Source of the DNA: Roseomonas sp. CECT 9278
Lineage (GTDB): Bacteria; Pseudomonadota; Alphaproteobacteria; Acetobacterales; Acetobacteraceae
Direction: 5' to 3'
Assembly: GCF_918698155.1 (NCBI RefSeq)
Contig: NZ_CAKKLX010000005.1
Span: 1-64,000 of the forward strand
DNA length: 64,000 nucleotides
Position 1 is the stretch's first letter. Every line of letters begins with the position of its first letter. A model generated the notes under the pieces. That model did not search any database and was not told where the DNA came from. It worked only from the letters and a program-made list of their open reading frames with translations. The translations under genes were made by a program, and so were the position numbers. Positions 62,650 to 64,000 of this stretch are shown here, in pieces.

Positions 62650-64000
62650 GACGGCACGATGTCATCGTCATCGGCGCCGGGCCGGCGGGGCTGGCGGCGG
62701 CGGCGAGCGCCGCGAACCGCGGCCTCGATGTGCTGGTGCTGGACGAGCAGCCCGGGCCTGGCGGCCAGGTGCACCGGGCGGCGCTGTCCAGCCCTTTGCC
62801 ATGGCTTGCGGCGAAGGCCGCGCCGGCGCGCGCCCTGCGCGACGAAGCCGAGGCGGCCGGGGCGCATTTCGTGCACGGCGCTTCCGTCTGGGCCGCTACC
62901 GCCGACTTCCGGATCGGCTGGGAGACGCCGGAAGGCCACGGCCAGGCATCGGCCGGCGCGATCGTGCTGGCCTGTGGCGCCTATGAACGACCATGGCCGT
63001 TTCCTGGCTGGACCTTGCCCGGCGTAATGGGCGCCGGCGCGGCGCAGGCGACCCTGAAGCAGGCGGGCCTCGGCGCGGATGGCGCGGTGCTGGCCGGGAG
63101 TGGCCCGCTGCTCCACCTGCTGGCCGCACAGTACCTGCGCGCCGGGTTCCGCCCCGCGGCGCTGCTGGACACGGCGCCGTCGGGCCGTTGGCGCGCCAGC
63201 CTGCGGCATTTGGGCAGGGCATTGCTGGCCGGTGGCGCGCCGTTGCTGGCCGAGGGCCTGGGTCTGCTGGCGGCGGCGTCGCGGCGCCGCGTGCCGTGGC
63301 TGCGAGGCGTCAGCGACCTGCGCGCCGAGGGCAACGGGCGGTTGGAATGGGTGCGGTTTCGCCATGGCGGCGGGGCGCGATCGCTGCCGGCGTCGCACCT
63401 CTTCGTGAATCAGGGGGTCGTGCCGCAGACCGGCCTGGCGGAGCTGTTGGGCTGCCCGATGCAATGGGACTCCGGTGATCAGGCCTGGCGACCGCAGGTG
63501 GATGAATGGGGCGCGAGCCCGCTGCCCGGCGTGTTCGTCGCGGGCGACGCGGCGGGCATTGGTGGTGCCGATGCTGCGGTGCCACGCGGCCGGCTGGCTG
63601 GCCTCGCGGTGGCCGCGCGGCTGGGGCGGGGCGACCCGCCGGCGGAGCCGACGCACCGGCTGCGCCGGCAGTTGCGCGCAGCGATGGCCGCGCGTCCCTT
63701 CCTGAATGCATGGTTCGCACCCATCGCCGAGGCACCGCCCGACGAGACGCTGTTGTGCCGCTGCGAGGAGGTCAGGCTGGCGGAATTGCGCGCCGCACTG
63801 CACGCACAGCCGCACCCGCCCAAGGATGCGAATGCGCTGAAGAGCCTGACGCGCTGCGGCATGGGCCGGTGCCAGGGGCGCGGCTGCGGCGCCGCGCTGG
63901 CGGCGGTGATGGCGCAGGTCGCGGCGGTCGGGCCTGACGACATCGTGCCGCTTCGCCGGCGGCTGCCATTGAAGCCGGTGCGGGCGAGTACGCTGATGGC
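62646..64000 (+). CDS. FAD-dependent oxidoreductase, HcnB/OoxA-like (runs off right edge)
   Basis: An ATG at 62646 opens a frame that stays open to the window end (451 complete codons). The N-terminal FAD motif is [30 protein letters not shown] middle VLACGAYERPWPFPGWTLPGV is shared by HcnB/OoxA subunits, as is a PGVFVAGDAAGIGG motif. The C-terminal cysteine cluster Cys371, Cys373, Cys404, Cys409 (CRCEEV, RCGMGRC) forms a BFD-like iron-sulphur site. A second flavoprotein of the DadA/HcnC type would be expected just beyond the edge. The likely substrate is an opine, D-amino acid or hydroxyproline. Confidence 0.92.
   Translation, partial: MRRHDVIVIGAGPAGLAAAASAANRGLDVLVLDEQPGPGGQVHRAALSSPLPWLAAKAAPARALRDEAEAAGAHFVHGASVWAATADFRIGWETPEGHGQASAGAIVLACGAYERPWPFPGWTLPGVMGAGAAQATLKQAGLGADGAVLAGSGPLLHLLAAQYLRAGFRPAALLDTAPSGRWRASLRHLGRALLAGGAPLLAEGLGLLAAASRRRVPWLRGVSDLRAEGNGRLEWVRFRHGGGARSLPASHLFVNQGVVPQTGLAELLGCPMQWDSGDQAWRPQVDEWGASPLPGVFVAGDAAGIGGADAAVPRGRLAGLAVAARLGRGDPPAEPTHRLRRQLRAAMAARPFLNAWFAPIAEAPPDETLLCRCEEVRLAELRAALHAQPHPPKDANALKSLTRCGMGRCQGRGCGAALAAVMAQVAAVGPDDIVPLRRRLPLKPVRASTLM

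Overview
The window is 64 kb of very GC-rich DNA (above 70% by eye). Bug-type receptors, a TRAP uptake operon, a petPR-like regulator block beside ilvE, and an ROK/cyclase/amidase block all point to an alphaproteobacterium. A Rhodospirillales/Acetobacteraceae (Roseomonas-like) host is my best guess, inferred from gene content and not demonstrated.

Region 1 (1-21,580) is most of a biosynthetic gene cluster. On the minus strand, an MbtH-like gene is followed by a 2,932-residue type I PKS and then, with a stop/start overlap, by a second PKS that runs off the left edge. The large PKS opens with a rare loading module (adaptor-like region, methyltransferase, GNAT-like decarboxylase, ACP) and continues KS-AT-DH-cMT-KR-ACP. 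Diverging from it is a tight plus-strand operon of ten genes: DUF697 protein, small membrane protein, PvdE-like ABC exporter, SPFH/band-7 protein, type II thioesterase, RND adaptor, RND pump, TolC-like channel, second PvdE-like ABC exporter and Sfp-type phosphopantetheinyl transferase. Together they look like a complete make-activate-proofread-export unit for a polyketide or PKS/NRPS hybrid. No adenylation domain is in view, so the NRPS implied by MbtH would lie to the left. A tRNA-Arg(CCG) gene lies just past the operon, with its 3' end facing the cluster.

Region 2 (21.9-27.1 kb) holds housekeeping and catabolic singletons: GNAT, ketopantoate reductase family protein, MarR with a 29-residue membrane micropeptide, L-threonate dehydrogenase-like enzyme, amidase and a cupin.

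Region 3 (27.2-34.4 kb) is a sugar-acid locus: a divergent IlvD/Edd dehydratase, a GntR regulator, a DapA-family enzyme, a DctPQM TRAP transporter and a uronate dehydrogenase-like enzyme. A near-identical palindrome precedes both the divergent promoter and the TRAP genes.

Region 4 (34.4-47.5 kb) has ilvE with a GNAT gene, a petP/petR-like pair with a histidine kinase, an OmpA-type protein with a convergent terminator, three tandem Bug receptors, dihydrolipoamide dehydrogenase, small membrane proteins, an RlmM-like methyltransferase, an EF-hand protein and YihY.

Region 5 (47.5-57.7 kb) is a second catabolic block: enolase-superfamily enzyme, 2-hydroxyacid dehydrogenase, peptide-type binding protein, two tandem Lin0512-family proteins, ROK regulator, cyclase, amidase, GAF protein and a frameshifted Bug receptor, followed by about 550 bp without a recognisable gene.

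Region 6 (57.7-64 kb) is a LysR regulator divergent from a spermidine/putrescine-type ABC transporter fused by overlapping genes to a 2Fe-2S protein and an HcnB/opine-oxidase-like flavoprotein that runs off the right edge. This is probably an amine, opine or D-amino-acid uptake and oxidation operon.
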